From: Protaetiibacter mangrovi
GTDB taxonomy: Bacteria; Actinomycetota; Actinomycetes; Actinomycetales; Microbacteriaceae
Direction of reading: 5' to 3'
NCBI RefSeq assembly: GCF_024752305.1
Contig: NZ_JANTHX010000004.1
Span: 434,001 to 498,000 of the forward strand
DNA: 64,000 nucleotides
A program made the position numbers and the translations under genes. Below, piece by piece: positions 25,902 through 36,048 of this stretch. The notes under the pieces are model-generated. The model saw only the letters and a program-made list of their open reading frames with translations, was not told where the DNA came from and made no database searches. Position 1 is the first letter of the stretch, and every line of letters begins with the position of its first letter.

Positions 25902-26384
25902 ATGCTCTTCGAGGTCGGCGAGACGGTCGTTTACCCCCATCACGGTGCGGCAACCATCATCGAGGTGAAGGACAGGGTCATCAAGGGTGAGACCAAGAAG
26001 TACCTGAAGCTCAACGTCACCCAGGGTGATCTCATCATCGAGGTGCCCGCCGAGAACGTCGACCTGGTCGGCGTCCGCGACGTGATCGGCAAGGAGGGGC
26101 TCGACCGGGTCTTCGAGGTGCTGCGCGCCCCCTTCACGGAAGAGCCCACGAACTGGAGCCGCCGCTACAAGGCGAACCTCGAGAAGCTCGCCTCCGGCGA
26201 CGTGATCAAGGTCTCCGAGGTCGTGCGCGACCTGTGGCGCCGCGACCAGGATCGCGGTCTCTCGGCCGGTGAGAAGCGCATGCTCGCGAAGGCGCGCCAG
26301 ATCCTCATCTCCGAGCTCGCCCTCGCCGAGAAGACCGACGAGGAGAAGGCGTCGACCGTCCTCGACGAGGTCCTCGCGTCCTGA
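25902..26384 (+). CDS. carD: CarD-family transcriptional regulator
   Basis: A 160-aa RNA polymerase-binding protein. The N-terminal RNAP-interaction domain has [17 protein letters not shown] and [16 protein letters not shown]. The C-terminal helical DNA-contact domain contains [17 protein letters not shown] and the Trp in [15 protein letters not shown], which wedges open the upstream edge of the promoter bubble in CarD. It stabilises open complexes at housekeeping promoters. A TGATAAAAT extended -10 element lies at 25,867-25,875, and GGAAGGA precedes the ATG. Confidence 0.96.
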   Translation: MLFEVGETVVYPHHGAATIIEVKDRVIKGETKKYLKLNVTQGDLIIEVPAENVDLVGVRDVIGKEGLDRVFEVLRAPFTEEPTNWSRRYKANLEKLASGDVIKVSEVVRDLWRRDQDRGLSAGEKRMLAKARQILISELALAEKTDEEKASTVLDEVLAS

Positions 26385-26409
26385 TCGCCGCTCCTCCTAG
26401 GCTCGTGGC

Positions 26410-27579
26410 ATGAGCGGGCTGCCGGATGAGGTGCGCGTCGCCGTCGTGGTCGTCGCCGCAGGCGGCGGTACCCGCCTCGGCCAGGCGCAGCCCAAGGCGT
26501 TCGTCGAGCTGCACGGCGCCACGATCCTCGAGCACGCCCTGCGCGGCGTGTTCGCGGCGACGCACCCGGCGCAGGTGATCGTGGTCGCGCCGCACGCGCT
26601 CGTCGCGCGGGCGCGCGCGATCGCCGAGCACGTCGCGGGAGTCGCATCCGGGCACCTCTCCGTGGTCGCCGGGGGCGAGACCCGCCAGCTCTCGGTGAGC
26701 GCGGGCCTCGCGGTGCTCGCCGACGGCGTGGAGGCGGTGCTCGTGCACGACGCGGCGCGGGCGCTCACGCCGAGTGCGCTCATCGACCGGGTCGCCTCGG
26801 TGGTGCTCGAGGGCGGCGGAGCGGGGGTCATCCCGGCGTCTCCTGTGGTCGACACCGTGAAGCGGGTCGACGGGGATCGGGTGGTCGAGGCGGTCGATCG
26901 CAGCGATCTCGTGCACGTGCAGACGCCTCAGGGCTTCCCGCGCGACGCCCTCGTCGCGGCCTACGCCGCGGCAGGCGAGGACTACACCGACGACGCCGCG
27001 CTGTTCGCGGCGGCGGGCGGCGCCGTCGTCACCGTGCCCGGCGAGCCGCGGGCGTTCAAGATCACCACCCCCTGGGATCTGAACCGGGCGGAGCACCTGC
27101 TCGACGCGGGTGCTCGCATCCGCACGGGCGTGGGCGTCGATGCCCACCGCTACGACGACGCGGTGCCGCTGTGGCTCGGCGGGGTCTACTTCCCCGACGA
27201 GCCGGGGCTCGACGGGCACTCGGACGGCGACGCCGTCATCCACGCGATCTGCGACGCGCTGCTCTCCGCGGCCGGGCTCGGCGACATCGGCTCGCGGTTC
27301 GGCTCGGCCGCGCCGGAGTTCGCGGGTGCGCCGAGCGAGGTGTTCCTGCGCGAGACGCTCGCCCTCGTCGAGGGCGCCGGCTTCCGGGTCGGGAACGTGG
27401 TGGTGCAGATCATCGCCAACCGCCCGCGCGTGTCGGCACGACGGCTCGAGATGGAGGCCCGTCTCGGCGAGCTGGTCGGGGCGCCCGTGAGCGTCGCGGG
27501 CACCACCTCGGACGGGCTCGGATTCACGGGGCGGGGCGAGGGGCTCGTCGCGATCGCGAACGCGCTGCTCGCACGCTGA
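26410..27579 (+). CDS. ispDF: Bifunctional IspD/IspF of the MEP isoprenoid pathway
   Basis: A 389-aa fusion. Residues ~1-225 are IspD (2-C-methyl-D-erythritol 4-phosphate cytidylyltransferase) with VVVAAGGGTRLGQAQPKAF and VLVHDAARALTP. Residues ~235-389 are IspF (MECDP synthase) with RTGVGVDAHRYDD, the metal-binding Asp and His, and DGHSDGDAVIHAICDAL. IspE is not encoded here. TAGGCT at 26,398-26,403 lies 6 nt before the ATG, so the mRNA is probably leaderless. The last 56 bp overlap the convergent HtaA-type gene. Confidence 0.96.
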   Translation: MSGLPDEVRVAVVVVAAGGGTRLGQAQPKAFVELHGATILEHALRGVFAATHPAQVIVVAPHALVARARAIAEHVAGVASGHLSVVAGGETRQLSVSAGLAVLADGVEAVLVHDAARALTPSALIDRVASVVLEGGGAGVIPASPVVDTVKRVDGDRVVEAVDRSDLVHVQTPQGFPRDALVAAYAAAGEDYTDDAALFAAAGGAVVTVPGEPRAFKITTPWDLNRAEHLLDAGARIRTGVGVDAHRYDDAVPLWLGGVYFPDEPGLDGHSDGDAVIHAICDALLSAAGLGDIGSRFGSAAPEFAGAPSEVFLRETLALVEGAGFRVGNVVVQIIANRPRVSARRLEMEARLGELVGAPVSVAGTTSDGLGFTGRGEGLVAIANALLAR

Positions 27580-28291
27580 GCACGACGGCCACCGCGATCA
27601 GGATCACGGCGCCGCCCACGACGACCGCCGTCGCCCAGGCGGGCCAAGCGGCGAGGGCGCCGCCGGCCACCGCGGAGGCGCATCCACCCGCCACGGTCGC
27701 CGTGAGGGTCACGGGGTCGAGGGGCTCGCCCGCCGGGTAGGTGCCGAAGGCGGCGGCCCCGTCGGCGGTGAGCGTCGCCGGCGCATCCGTCCACGTCACC
27801 GTGTCGCCGTCGCTCGTCGCGTCCGCGAGGTCGAGCTCGGCGAACGCCACCCCGTGCGCGTCGACGGCGTCGCCCGCCTGGGTGGTGCCCGTCACGTCGA
27901 GCAGCAGCGTCGCACCCCCCGCGTCGACGACGATCCGGGGGTCGGCGACCGTCGTGTCGAGCACCCCGCCGTGCCCGGTGAACCGCACCGGCCCGTCGAA
28001 GGCGAGTTCGAGGGCCCCGTCGTCGCGCGCCGCCCCCGTGCCGTCCGCCCAGGTGAAGAGCGGCGTCGCATAGCTCGCGCCTCCCGCCGTCGTCCACTCG
28101 CCGTTGGCGATGGAGCCGTCGATGTAGGCGCGGAAGCTCTCCTTGAAGCCCCAGACGAGGGTCGCGTCCGAGACGGTGCACCCCGCGTCCTCCTCCGCCG
28201 CCGCGGGCACGGCGGGGAGGAGCGCGACGCCCAGGGTCAGCAGCGCGAGCCATGCGGCGCGCCAGCGCGCACGCGAGGGCACGGATGGCAC
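27524..28291 (-). CDS. HtaA-domain surface protein (heme-binding type)
   Basis: A 255-aa secreted protein with one HtaA domain, the module used by corynebacterial HtaA/HtaB to capture heme. An N-terminal signal peptide ends ...LLPAVPAAAEE. The HtaA domain begins ATLVWGFKESFRAYIDGSI and includes ARDDGALELAFDGPVRFTGH. A C-terminal hydrophobic anchor (WATAVVVGGAVILIAVAVV) is followed by a basic tail. The GTG at 28,291 is favoured by GAGGGAG upstream and the signal peptide; an ATG at 28,354 is possible. A DtxR-like box lies upstream, so iron control is likely. No heme ABC transporter is adjacent. Confidence 0.78.
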   Translation of the reverse strand: MPSVPSRARWRAAWLALLTLGVALLPAVPAAAEEDAGCTVSDATLVWGFKESFRAYIDGSIANGEWTTAGGASYATPLFTWADGTGAARDDGALELAFDGPVRFTGHGGVLDTTVADPRIVVDAGGATLLLDVTGTTQAGDAVDAHGVAFAELDLADATSDGDTVTWTDAPATLTADGAAAFGTYPAGEPLDPVTLTATVAGGCASAVAGGALAAWPAWATAVVVGGAVILIAVAVVLSVRAARSRSRRAPRPAP

Positions 28292-28321
28292 GGGCGGCTC
28301 CCTCGAGAGGACGGGCGGGGA

Positions 28322-28340
28322 TGAGGCAACCCTAACCTCC
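28322..28340 (-). promoter_or_regulatory. DtxR-like iron box upstream of the HtaA gene
   Basis: On the minus strand the 19 bases read GGAGGTTAGGGTTGCCTCA, matching about 14 of 19 positions of the DtxR/IdeR consensus TWAGGTTAGSCTAACCTWA. The core AGGTTAG-half is intact and the other half is degenerate. It overlaps the probable promoter of the HtaA-type gene. A DtxR-family repressor is encoded at 56,011-56,703. Confidence 0.6.
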
Positions 28341-28406
28341 GGAGCCGTGCGCATGCCGCCGCGTCATCCGGACCGTCACGCGGGGGCGCGTCGGTAAACT
28401 CGGGCC

Positions 28407-29819
28407 GTGACGATCCGCCTGTACGACAGCCGCGCCCAGGCGCTGCGCGACTTCGCGCCCCTCGACGAGGGCAAGGTCGGCATGTACGTGTGCGGCCCCA
28501 CCGTGCAGTCGTCGCCGCACGTCGGGCACCTGCGCTCCGCGCTCGCCTACGACCTGTGGCGGCGCTGGTTCGCGTACCGCGGCTACGACGTCACCTTCGT
28601 GCGCAACGTCACCGACATCGACGACAAGGTGCTGGCGAACGCATCCCCGCACGAGCCGTGGTGGGCGGTCGCGTACCGTGTCGAGCTGGAGTTCAGCGAG
28701 GGCTACCGCGCCATCGGCATCCTGCCGCCGACGTACGAGCCGCGGGCCACGGCGAGCGTGCCGCAGATGCAGGAGATCATCGCCGCGCTCATCGACCGCG
28801 GCCACGCCTACGTCGCCGACGACGGCACGGGCGACGTCTACTTCGACGTGCGCACCTGGCCGGCCTACGGCGAGCTCACCCGGCAGAGGGTGGCCGACAT
28901 GGCCGACTCGCCGGATGCGGCCACCCGCGGCAAGCGCGACCCGCGCGACTTCGCGCTCTGGAAGGGCACCAAGGAGGGCGAGCCGGCGTCCGCGTCGTGG
29001 ACCTCGCCGTGGGGCGCCGGGCGCCCCGGCTGGCACATCGAGTGCTCCGCCATGTCGAAGCGCTACCTCGGCGGCGAGTTCGACATCCACGGCGGCGGCC
29101 TCGACCTGCGCTTCCCGCACCACGAGAACGAGCTCGCCCAGTCGGCCGCGGCCGGCGACGGCTTCGCGCGCTACTGGGTGCACAACGGCATCGTCATGGT
29201 CGAGGGCCAGAAGATGTCGAAGTCGCTCGGCAACTCCATCTACGCGGCCGAGTTCCTGGCCCTCGCCCCGCCCGTGGTCGTGCGCTACTACCTGGCGAGC
29301 GCCCACTACCGCTCGAGCATCGACTACCACCCGGGTGCCCTCGAGGAGGCCGAGGCCGCGCTCGACCGCATCGCCGGGTTCCTCGAGCGCGCGGAGCGCG
29401 CCCTCGAGCCGAGCGGTCTCGCCGGACCGGGCGACGGTCACGTGCCCGAGGCGTTCGGCGCCGCCATGGACGACGACCTCGGGGTGCCGCAGGCTCTCGC
29501 GGTGCTGCACGAGACGGTGCGCGCCGGCAACACGGCGCTCGACGCGGGCGACCTCGAGCAGGTCGCCGTGCTGCGCGAGCGCGTGCGGGCGATGGCCGGA
29601 GTGCTCGGGGTCGATCCGACGGCACCCGAGTGGGGCGACGACGGGTCGGGTGCGGTCGCCACCGCGCTCGCGGCGCTCGTCGAGAAGCTCATCGCCGACC
29701 GCACCGACGCGCGGGCGGCCAAGGATTTCGCCGCGGCCGATCGCATCCGCGACGAGCTCGCGGCGGCCGGGATCGTGATCGACGACACCCCGGCGGGCGC
29801 CCGATGGAGCCTCGCATGA
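28407..29819 (+). CDS. cysS: Cysteinyl-tRNA synthetase
   Basis: A 470-aa class I aminoacyl-tRNA synthetase that charges tRNA-Cys. The HIGH-equivalent is [15 protein letters not shown], preceded by the zinc-binding Cys in YVCGPTV. Further zinc ligands lie in HIECSAMS and FPHHENE, and the KMSKS motif is [11 protein letters not shown]. The length matches the usual ~465 aa. TAAACT at 28,395-28,400 lies 6 nt before the GTG, a leaderless arrangement. rlmB follows after 37 nt, as is common in actinobacteria. Confidence 0.97.
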   Translation: MTIRLYDSRAQALRDFAPLDEGKVGMYVCGPTVQSSPHVGHLRSALAYDLWRRWFAYRGYDVTFVRNVTDIDDKVLANASPHEPWWAVAYRVELEFSEGYRAIGILPPTYEPRATASVPQMQEIIAALIDRGHAYVADDGTGDVYFDVRTWPAYGELTRQRVADMADSPDAATRGKRDPRDFALWKGTKEGEPASASWTSPWGAGRPGWHIECSAMSKRYLGGEFDIHGGGLDLRFPHHENELAQSAAAGDGFARYWVHNGIVMVEGQKMSKSLGNSIYAAEFLALAPPVVVRYYLASAHYRSSIDYHPGALEEAEAALDRIAGFLERAERALEPSGLAGPGDGHVPEAFGAAMDDDLGVPQALAVLHETVRAGNTALDAGDLEQVAVLRERVRAMAGVLGVDPTAPEWGDDGSGAVATALAALVEKLIADRTDARAAKDFAAADRIRDELAAAGIVIDDTPAGARWSLA

Positions 29820-29856
29820 TCACGACCTCGATCCAGAACACGCAGGGGAGCTGCTG

Positions 29857-30834
29857 ATGGCCAAGCCGGGACGCCCGGGCGCGCGCAAGAACAAGAAGGG
29901 CGCGACCGCGGGCACAGGAGGCCACGGGCGCAAGGCGCTCGAGGGCAAGGGACCGACCCCGAAGGCCGAGGACCGCAGCTGGCACGTCGCCGGCAAGCGC
30001 AAGGCCGCGAACGACCGCCTCGAGGCCGCGCGGGCGCGCCACGGCAAGCCGGATGCGTCCGGCAAGCGTCCGCCGCGCCCCAAGAAGGCCGACGACGGCG
30101 AGCTCGTCACGGGCCGCAACTCGGTCGTCGAGGCGCTCCGCGCCCGCATCCCCGCGTCGACGCTCTACGTGGCGGCGCGCGTCGAGATGGACGACCGGGT
30201 CAAGGAGGCCCTGTCGATCGCGACGAAGCGCGGCATCCCGGTGCTCGAGGTCATGCGCCCCGAGCTCGACCGGATGAGCGGACCGGATGCGGTGCACCAG
30301 GGGCTCGCCCTCAAGGTGCCTGCGTACGAGTACGCGCATCCGCTCGACCTGCTGGAGGTCGCCCACGGCACGGACCGCCCGCCGCTCCTCGTCGCGCTCG
30401 ACGGGGTGACCGACCCGCGCAACCTCGGGGCGATCATCCGCTCGGCGGGCGCGTTCGGCGCGCACGGCGTGATCGTGCCGCAGCGCCGCTCGGTGGGCAT
30501 GACCGCGTCGGCGTGGAAGACCTCGGCGGGCGCCGCCGTGCGCGTGCCGGTGGCGATGGCGGCGAACCTCACGCAGACCCTGCAGTCGCTCAAGAAGGCG
30601 GGCGTCTTCGTGCTCGGTCTCGACGGGGGCGGCGACACCCCGCTGCCCGGCATCTCGTTCGCCGACCGGCCGATCGTGATCGTCGTCGGCTCCGAGGGCA
30701 AGGGCCTCTCGCGGCTCGTCACCGAGAACTGCGACGCGATCGTGTCGATCCCGATCCAGGCCGACACCGAGTCGCTCAACGCGGGCATCGCCGTCTCGGT
30801 CGCCCTCTACGAGGTCGCGAAGCTGCGGGCCTAG
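29857..30834 (+). CDS. rlmB: 23S rRNA 2'-O-methyltransferase, TrmH/SpoU family (RlmB-like)
   Basis: A 325-aa rRNA methyltransferase. The first ~80 residues are Lys/Arg/Gly-rich and probably disordered, typical of actinobacterial RlmB proteins. A substrate-binding L30e-like part (VTGRNSVVEALRARI) follows, then the SpoU knot with TDPRNLGAIIRSAGAFG, VVGSEGKGLSRL and ESLNAGIAVSVALYE, the three SAM-binding knot motifs. The modified base is probably the G2251 equivalent but this cannot be proven here. GGGGAG precedes the ATG. Confidence 0.92.
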   Translation: MAKPGRPGARKNKKGATAGTGGHGRKALEGKGPTPKAEDRSWHVAGKRKAANDRLEAARARHGKPDASGKRPPRPKKADDGELVTGRNSVVEALRARIPASTLYVAARVEMDDRVKEALSIATKRGIPVLEVMRPELDRMSGPDAVHQGLALKVPAYEYAHPLDLLEVAHGTDRPPLLVALDGVTDPRNLGAIIRSAGAFGAHGVIVPQRRSVGMTASAWKTSAGAAVRVPVAMAANLTQTLQSLKKAGVFVLGLDGGGDTPLPGISFADRPIVIVVGSEGKGLSRLVTENCDAIVSIPIQADTESLNAGIAVSVALYEVAKLRA

Positions 30835-30838
30835 CCGC

Positions 30839-31309
30839 TCAGCGTGACGCGAGGTAGCGCCGCACCGCCTCCGCCGAGGTGGCGTGGTCGACGACGTCGG
30901 GCTCACCCGAGGTCGTGATCGATCCGACGACCTCGCCGGCCACCCGCAGCGGGATCGACCCGCCGTGGGCCTTGAACACCTCGTGGTCGACGTCCGCGCG
31001 CTCGGCGAAGGGCGTGCCCGCCTCCTCGTGACGGCGGCGCACCAGCAGCGACGGCTCGCCGAAGCGCATGACGACGGCGTGCTTGCCCGCCAGCCACGGG
31101 TCGTTGCCGGGACCCGAGGTGCCGAGCTTCGCCTGGAACACCACGTCGCCCCGCAGCGCGATGCGTACGGCGAGGTTCAGCCCGCGCTCGTCGATCACCT
31201 CGACCGCCGTGAGGCCGAGGTCGACGGCGTCGTCGTTGTCGAACGACGGCAGGTCGAGCACCTCCTCGCGCTCGAGATCGGCGACCGTGTACTCGGGAAG
31301 TCCGCTCAT
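30839..31309 (-). CDS. UPF0303 / GlcG-HbpS-fold protein
   Basis: A 156-aa protein of the UPF0303 (heme-degrading-domain) type. It contains LNLAVRIALRGDVVFQAKLG, then WLAGKHAVVMRFGEPSLLVR and HGGSIPLRVAGEVVGSITTSG, the conserved fold seen in HbpS and GlcG proteins. Heme or small-molecule binding is inferred from the fold. The ATG at 31,307-31,309 overlaps the TGA of the DUF4032 gene by one base, so the two are an operon. Its stop is 4 nt from that of convergent rlmB. Confidence 0.78.
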   Translation of the reverse strand: MSGLPEYTVADLEREEVLDLPSFDNDDAVDLGLTAVEVIDERGLNLAVRIALRGDVVFQAKLGTSGPGNDPWLAGKHAVVMRFGEPSLLVRRRHEEAGTPFAERADVDHEVFKAHGGSIPLRVAGEVVGSITTSGEPDVVDHATSAEAVRRYLASR

Positions 31310-32595
31310 CAGACCTTGGCCCTCCAGTCCTCTTCTCCGTCGTCGACGACGGCGATGGGCAGCGTGATCGCCGAGGTCTGCGGTCCCACCACCGTCACCT
31401 CGTCGCGGCGGTGCCGCAGCACGCTGTCGACGTAGGAGGTGAGCGCCTCCGCGAGCGGCACGTTGCGCTGCTGCTCCTGCGAGAGGTACCAGCGGTGGTC
31501 GAGCAGCTGGTGGAACACCTCGGCGGGTTCGAGCTTGCTGCGCAGGTCCCTCGGGATCGAGCGGATGACCGGCTCGAACACCGAGACGAGCCACTCGTGC
31601 GCCACCATCTCCTCGTCCTCGTCCGACTTGCCCCGCACCGCACGGTAGGCGTCGAGGTCGTTGAGCAGGCGCCGGGCCTGGTTCTCGCCGGCGTCGAGCC
31701 CGGTGAGCCGCAGCAGGCGCCGGGAGTGGTGGCCGGCGTCGACCACCTTCGGCTGGATCCGCACGCTCGTGCCGTCGTCGCCCTTGCGGATCGAGAGCTC
31801 CTCGATGTCGAAGCCCAGGTCGTTGAGGCGCTCGACGCGCTCGCGGATGCGCCAGCGCTCCGCCTCGGGGAAGGTCTCGGATGCGGTCAGCTCGCGCCAG
31901 AGCGATCGGTAGGCCGCGACGATGCCGTCGGCGATGTCGACCGGGTCGACCGCCTCGTCGAGCCGGCCCCCCGACTGCAGGTCGAGCAGCTCGCCCGCGA
32001 TGTTGATGCGGGCGACCTCGAGGTCGTTCTCGCGCTGCCCGTTCGAGAGCCCGCCCTCGTAGAGTTTGCCGGTCTCGGCGTCGACCAGGTAGGCCGCGAA
32101 GGAGCCCGCGTCCCGGCGGAAGAGGGTGTTCGAGAGCGACACGTCGCCCCAGTAGAAGCCGATGAGGTGCAGCCGGGCCAGCAGCAGGGCGAGCGCGTCG
32201 ACGAGGCGCGTCGCGGTGTCGGGACGCAGCGCCTGCGAGTAGAGGGCGCGGTAGGGCAGCGAGAACTTGAGGTGGCGCGTGACGAGGGCGGGGGCGAGCT
32301 CCTCGCCGTCGGCCGAGATGCGGCCCGTGACGACGGCGACCGGTTCGACGCATGGCACGTCGAGGCGCTGCAGCGTGCGCAGCATCTCGTATTCGCGGCG
32401 GGCGAGCTCGGCCGTGGTCTCCTTGATCGCCACCACGAAGCCCTCGAGGTGCACGAAGCGCACGAGGTGCCGCGAGATCCCCTTCGGCAGCGCGGCGATT
32501 GTCTCCTCCGGCCACGACTCGAGCGGCAGCTGCCACGGCAGGTCGAGCAGCGCCGGATCCGGAACCGCGGAGGTGATGGACAGGGTGGAGCTCAC
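31309..32595 (-). CDS. DUF4032 kinase-like protein
   Basis: A 428-aa protein with DUF4032 and lipopolysaccharide-kinase-like features. A VVAIKETTAELARREYEML segment would hold the ATP-binding Lys. IGFYWGDVSLSNTLF resembles a catalytic loop (D-x-x-x-x-N), and YLVDAETGKLY the metal-binding Asp. About 180 further residues form a helical C-terminal domain. The substrate is unknown. TAGGCT at 32,602-32,607 on the minus strand is 6 nt before the GTG, a leaderless arrangement. It is coupled to the UPF0303 gene. Confidence 0.8.
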   Translation of the reverse strand: MSSTLSITSAVPDPALLDLPWQLPLESWPEETIAALPKGISRHLVRFVHLEGFVVAIKETTAELARREYEMLRTLQRLDVPCVEPVAVVTGRISADGEELAPALVTRHLKFSLPYRALYSQALRPDTATRLVDALALLLARLHLIGFYWGDVSLSNTLFRRDAGSFAAYLVDAETGKLYEGGLSNGQRENDLEVARINIAGELLDLQSGGRLDEAVDPVDIADGIVAAYRSLWRELTASETFPEAERWRIRERVERLNDLGFDIEELSIRKGDDGTSVRIQPKVVDAGHHSRRLLRLTGLDAGENQARRLLNDLDAYRAVRGKSDEDEEMVAHEWLVSVFEPVIRSIPRDLRSKLEPAEVFHQLLDHRWYLSQEQQRNVPLAEALTSYVDSVLRHRRDEVTVVGPQTSAITLPIAVVDDGEEDWRAKV

Positions 32596-32611
32596 GCTCC
32601 GAGCCTAACGA

Positions 32612-32645
32612 CGAAGGCCGCACCCCGGTGGGGGTGCGGCCTTCG
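32612..32645 (-). terminator. Terminator hairpin downstream of the sugar-ABC ATPase gene
   Basis: CGAAGGCCGCACCCC at 32,612-32,626 pairs perfectly with 32,631-32,645 around a 4-nt loop GGTG. It lies 16 bases past the stop of the minus-strand ugpC-type gene. A T-run is absent, as in many actinobacterial terminators. Confidence 0.75.
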
Positions 32646-32661
32646 CGGATGCGGTGCGTGC

Positions 32662-33771
<1,110 letters not shown>

Positions 33772-34016
33772 GGTGATTCGTTCTCCTTCACCGGCAGGTA
33801 CGTGCCGGACGATCCGTAGTGAATGGAAAGACCGACGGCGTCGGTGCCGACGATCCCGCCCAGTATGTCACAGCGGTTCGGGGCGCCCGTCTTCAGCATC
33901 CGTCCGGACGCTTCCCAGATTGGCTCCCTAGCATCGCAGAGCCGCCGGATTGGCGTCCGGTCGCGCGCGCGTCGTATTCTCTCGAACGCGCTCCGCACAC
34001 CCGAGAACGAGGATCG

Positions 34017-34931
34017 ATGACGTACGGCGAGGCCGATCGCCCGGAGCCCGGGGGCAACGAAGCCCGGGCCGCCGCGAAGGAGCGCGCCCGCGAACTGCGC
34101 ACCCAGCACCGCAAGCAGGAGCGCCGTCGCCGGGTCGTCCTGCAGCTCAGCGTGCTGGGCGGGGCGCTCGTCGTCATCGCCGTGGTGGTCGTGACGCTCA
34201 TCACGATGAACCAGTCGCCCGCGCGCGGTCCGCTCAACATGGCGAGCGACGGCATCAAGATCGGCACCGACCTGAAGGCGATGCGCACCACCGCGCTCGC
34301 GCCCTCCGCCACGCCCATCCCGTCCGAGACCAACGCGCCCGACGTCATCGACATCCAGCTCTACGTCGATTACCTCTGCGCCAACTGCGGCGCCTTCGAG
34401 ACCAACAACGACGACCAGCTGCGCAAGTGGGTCAGCACGGGTGCGGCGACGCTCGAGATCCATCCGATCGCCCTGCTCACCACGAAGTCCGCCGGAACCC
34501 AGTACTCGCTGCGTGCCGCCAACGCCGCCGCCTGCGTGGCCGAGTACTCGCCCGACCATTTCTTCGACTTCCACGAGTCGCTGTTCGTCGACCAGCCCGA
34601 GGAGGGCTCGGAGGGGCTGTCCGACGATGAGCTGCTCGACCGGGCCACCCGGGCGGGCGTCACCAACACCTCCAAGATCGCGAGCTGCATCGAGAAGAAG
34701 CGCTTCGCCGCCTGGGTGCAGGCGGCCACCGTGCGGGCCCTCAACGGCCCGATCCCGAACGCCGACATCCCCGCGATCACCACGGCGCCCACGATCATCG
34801 TCGACGGCAAGCAGTTCCAGTACACGAAGGACTTCGACCCGAACGAGCTCGCGCAGTTCGTGACGGGAGCGGCGGGTGCCCAGTACACGGCGACGCCGAC
34901 CCCGACGCCCACACCCACCCCGGCGCCGTAG
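34017..34931 (+). CDS. DsbA-like thioredoxin-fold membrane protein
   Basis: A 304-aa protein. It has a hydrophilic, Arg-rich cytoplasmic N-terminus, one transmembrane segment at about residues 43-63 (LQLSVLGGALVVIAVVVVTL) and an extracytoplasmic DsbA-like domain. The redox motif is CANC in YVDYLCANCGAFE, then HDFF-like ...HFFDFHESLFVDQPEEG and a cis-Pro region ITTAPTIIVDGKQ. It ends in a PT repeat tail (TPTPTPTPAP). The role is thiol-disulphide exchange for secreted proteins. The ATG at 34,017 is chosen over upstream frames because of the -10 TATTCT and the basic N-terminus. Confidence 0.85.
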   Translation: MTYGEADRPEPGGNEARAAAKERARELRTQHRKQERRRRVVLQLSVLGGALVVIAVVVVTLITMNQSPARGPLNMASDGIKIGTDLKAMRTTALAPSATPIPSETNAPDVIDIQLYVDYLCANCGAFETNNDDQLRKWVSTGAATLEIHPIALLTTKSAGTQYSLRAANAAACVAEYSPDHFFDFHESLFVDQPEEGSEGLSDDELLDRATRAGVTNTSKIASCIEKKRFAAWVQAATVRALNGPIPNADIPAITTAPTIIVDGKQFQYTKDFDPNELAQFVTGAAGAQYTATPTPTPTPTPAP

Positions 34932-34964
34932 GTAGGCTTGCTCACCGTGCGCGAAGCGCACGGT

Positions 34965-35041
34965 GCCTCCTTAGCTCAGTTGGCCAGAGCGTCGCTCTTG
35001 TAAAGCGAGGGTCGTCGGTTCGAATCCGACAGGAGGCTCCA
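34965..35041 (+). tRNA. tRNA-Thr (anticodon TGT)
   Basis: A complete cloverleaf. Acceptor arms GCCTCCT and AGGAGGC, anticodon stem TCGCT/AGCGA with loop CTTGTAA (anticodon TGT), and T-arm GTCGG-TTCGAAT-CCGAC. The discriminator is T and CCA is encoded. A TAGGCT promoter element at 34,933-34,938 lies just upstream. Confidence 0.96.
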
Positions 35042-35055
35042 CCGGACGGAGGGCC

Positions 35056-36048
35056 ATGTCGCACGAGCACGCGCTGCGTCCGTTCGTGACGGTCGCGGCG
35101 CTCGCCGCGGCGGTCGTCTCGGGCGGGCTGGTGGCGCTGCAGGCGCGCATCAACGGCCAGCTCGCCGTCGAGCTCGGCCACAGCGTGCTGACGGCGCTCA
35201 TCTCCTTCGGCGTCGGCACCCTCGCCTGCGCCCTCGCCCTGCTCGCCTGGCCGCGCGGGCGCACCGGCCTCGTACTCATCCGCGACGCCGTCCGCGACCG
35301 GCGGATGACGCCGTGGTTCCTGTTCGGAGGCGTCGCGGGCGCCCTCATGGTGACCACCCAGGGGCTCACCGCCCCGGTGCTCGGCGTGGCGCTCTTCACC
35401 GTGGCGCTCGTCGGCGGTCAGACGATCGGCTCGCTCGTGATGGACAGGCGGGGTGTCGGCGCGATGGCGGCGACGCCGCTCACCCCGCCGCGGATGGTGG
35501 GCGCGGCCCTCGCGGTCGCCGCCGTGATCTGGGCCGTCTCCGACCGGCTCCACGGCGACGTGGCGTGGCTGCTGCTGGTGCTGCCGTTCCTCGCGGGGAT
35601 CGCCGTGTCGTGGCAGCAGGCGGTGAACGGCCAGCTGCGCCAGCAGGCGCAGTCGGCGCTCAGCGCCACCTTCGTGAGCTTCCTCGCCGGCACGGCCGTG
35701 CTGGCGGTCGCCGCGGCGGTCGAGTGGCTCGTGGCGGGACCCGCGCACGCGCTGCCCGCCGAACCCTGGCTCTACCTCGGCGGGCTCATCGGCGTCGTGT
35801 TCGTCGCCGGGGCGGCGGCGATCGTGCCGTTCACCGGGGTGCTGCTGTTCGGGCTCGCGACGATCGCGGGCCAGCTCGCCGTCGCGGTGCTGCTCGACGT
35901 GCTGTCGCCCGTCTCGGACACCGGGCTCGACCTCGCGACCGTCGGGGGCGCCGCGCTCGCGATCGTCGCGGTCGCCGTGGCGTCGATCCGCCGACCCGGT
36001 CACCGCGGGGGCGGGGTCACAGACTCGACAGGTGCTTCTTCGCCGTGA
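35056..36048 (+). CDS. DMT-family transporter (tandem DUF606/YdcZ)
   Basis: A 330-aa membrane protein with about ten hydrophobic helices arranged as two repeats. Each begins with an NGQL motif: LQARINGQLAVELGH near residue 35 and WQQAVNGQLRQQAQSALSA near residue 190. This is the duplicated YdcZ/DUF606 architecture of the drug/metabolite transporter superfamily. The substrate is unknown. Its 3' end overlaps the convergent nitroreductase gene by 32 bp. Confidence 0.82.
   Translation: MSHEHALRPFVTVAALAAAVVSGGLVALQARINGQLAVELGHSVLTALISFGVGTLACALALLAWPRGRTGLVLIRDAVRDRRMTPWFLFGGVAGALMVTTQGLTAPVLGVALFTVALVGGQTIGSLVMDRRGVGAMAATPLTPPRMVGAALAVAAVIWAVSDRLHGDVAWLLLVLPFLAGIAVSWQQAVNGQLRQQAQSALSATFVSFLAGTAVLAVAAAVEWLVAGPAHALPAEPWLYLGGLIGVVFVAGAAAIVPFTGVLLFGLATIAGQLAVAVLLDVLSPVSDTGLDLATVGGAALAIVAVAVASIRRPGHRGGGVTDSTGASSP

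Noticed and set aside
34870-34930. Repeated ACGCCGACCCCGACGCCC-type sequence.
   Set aside because: It encodes the Thr-Pro tail of the DsbA-like protein and is in-frame coding sequence, not a tandem repeat element.
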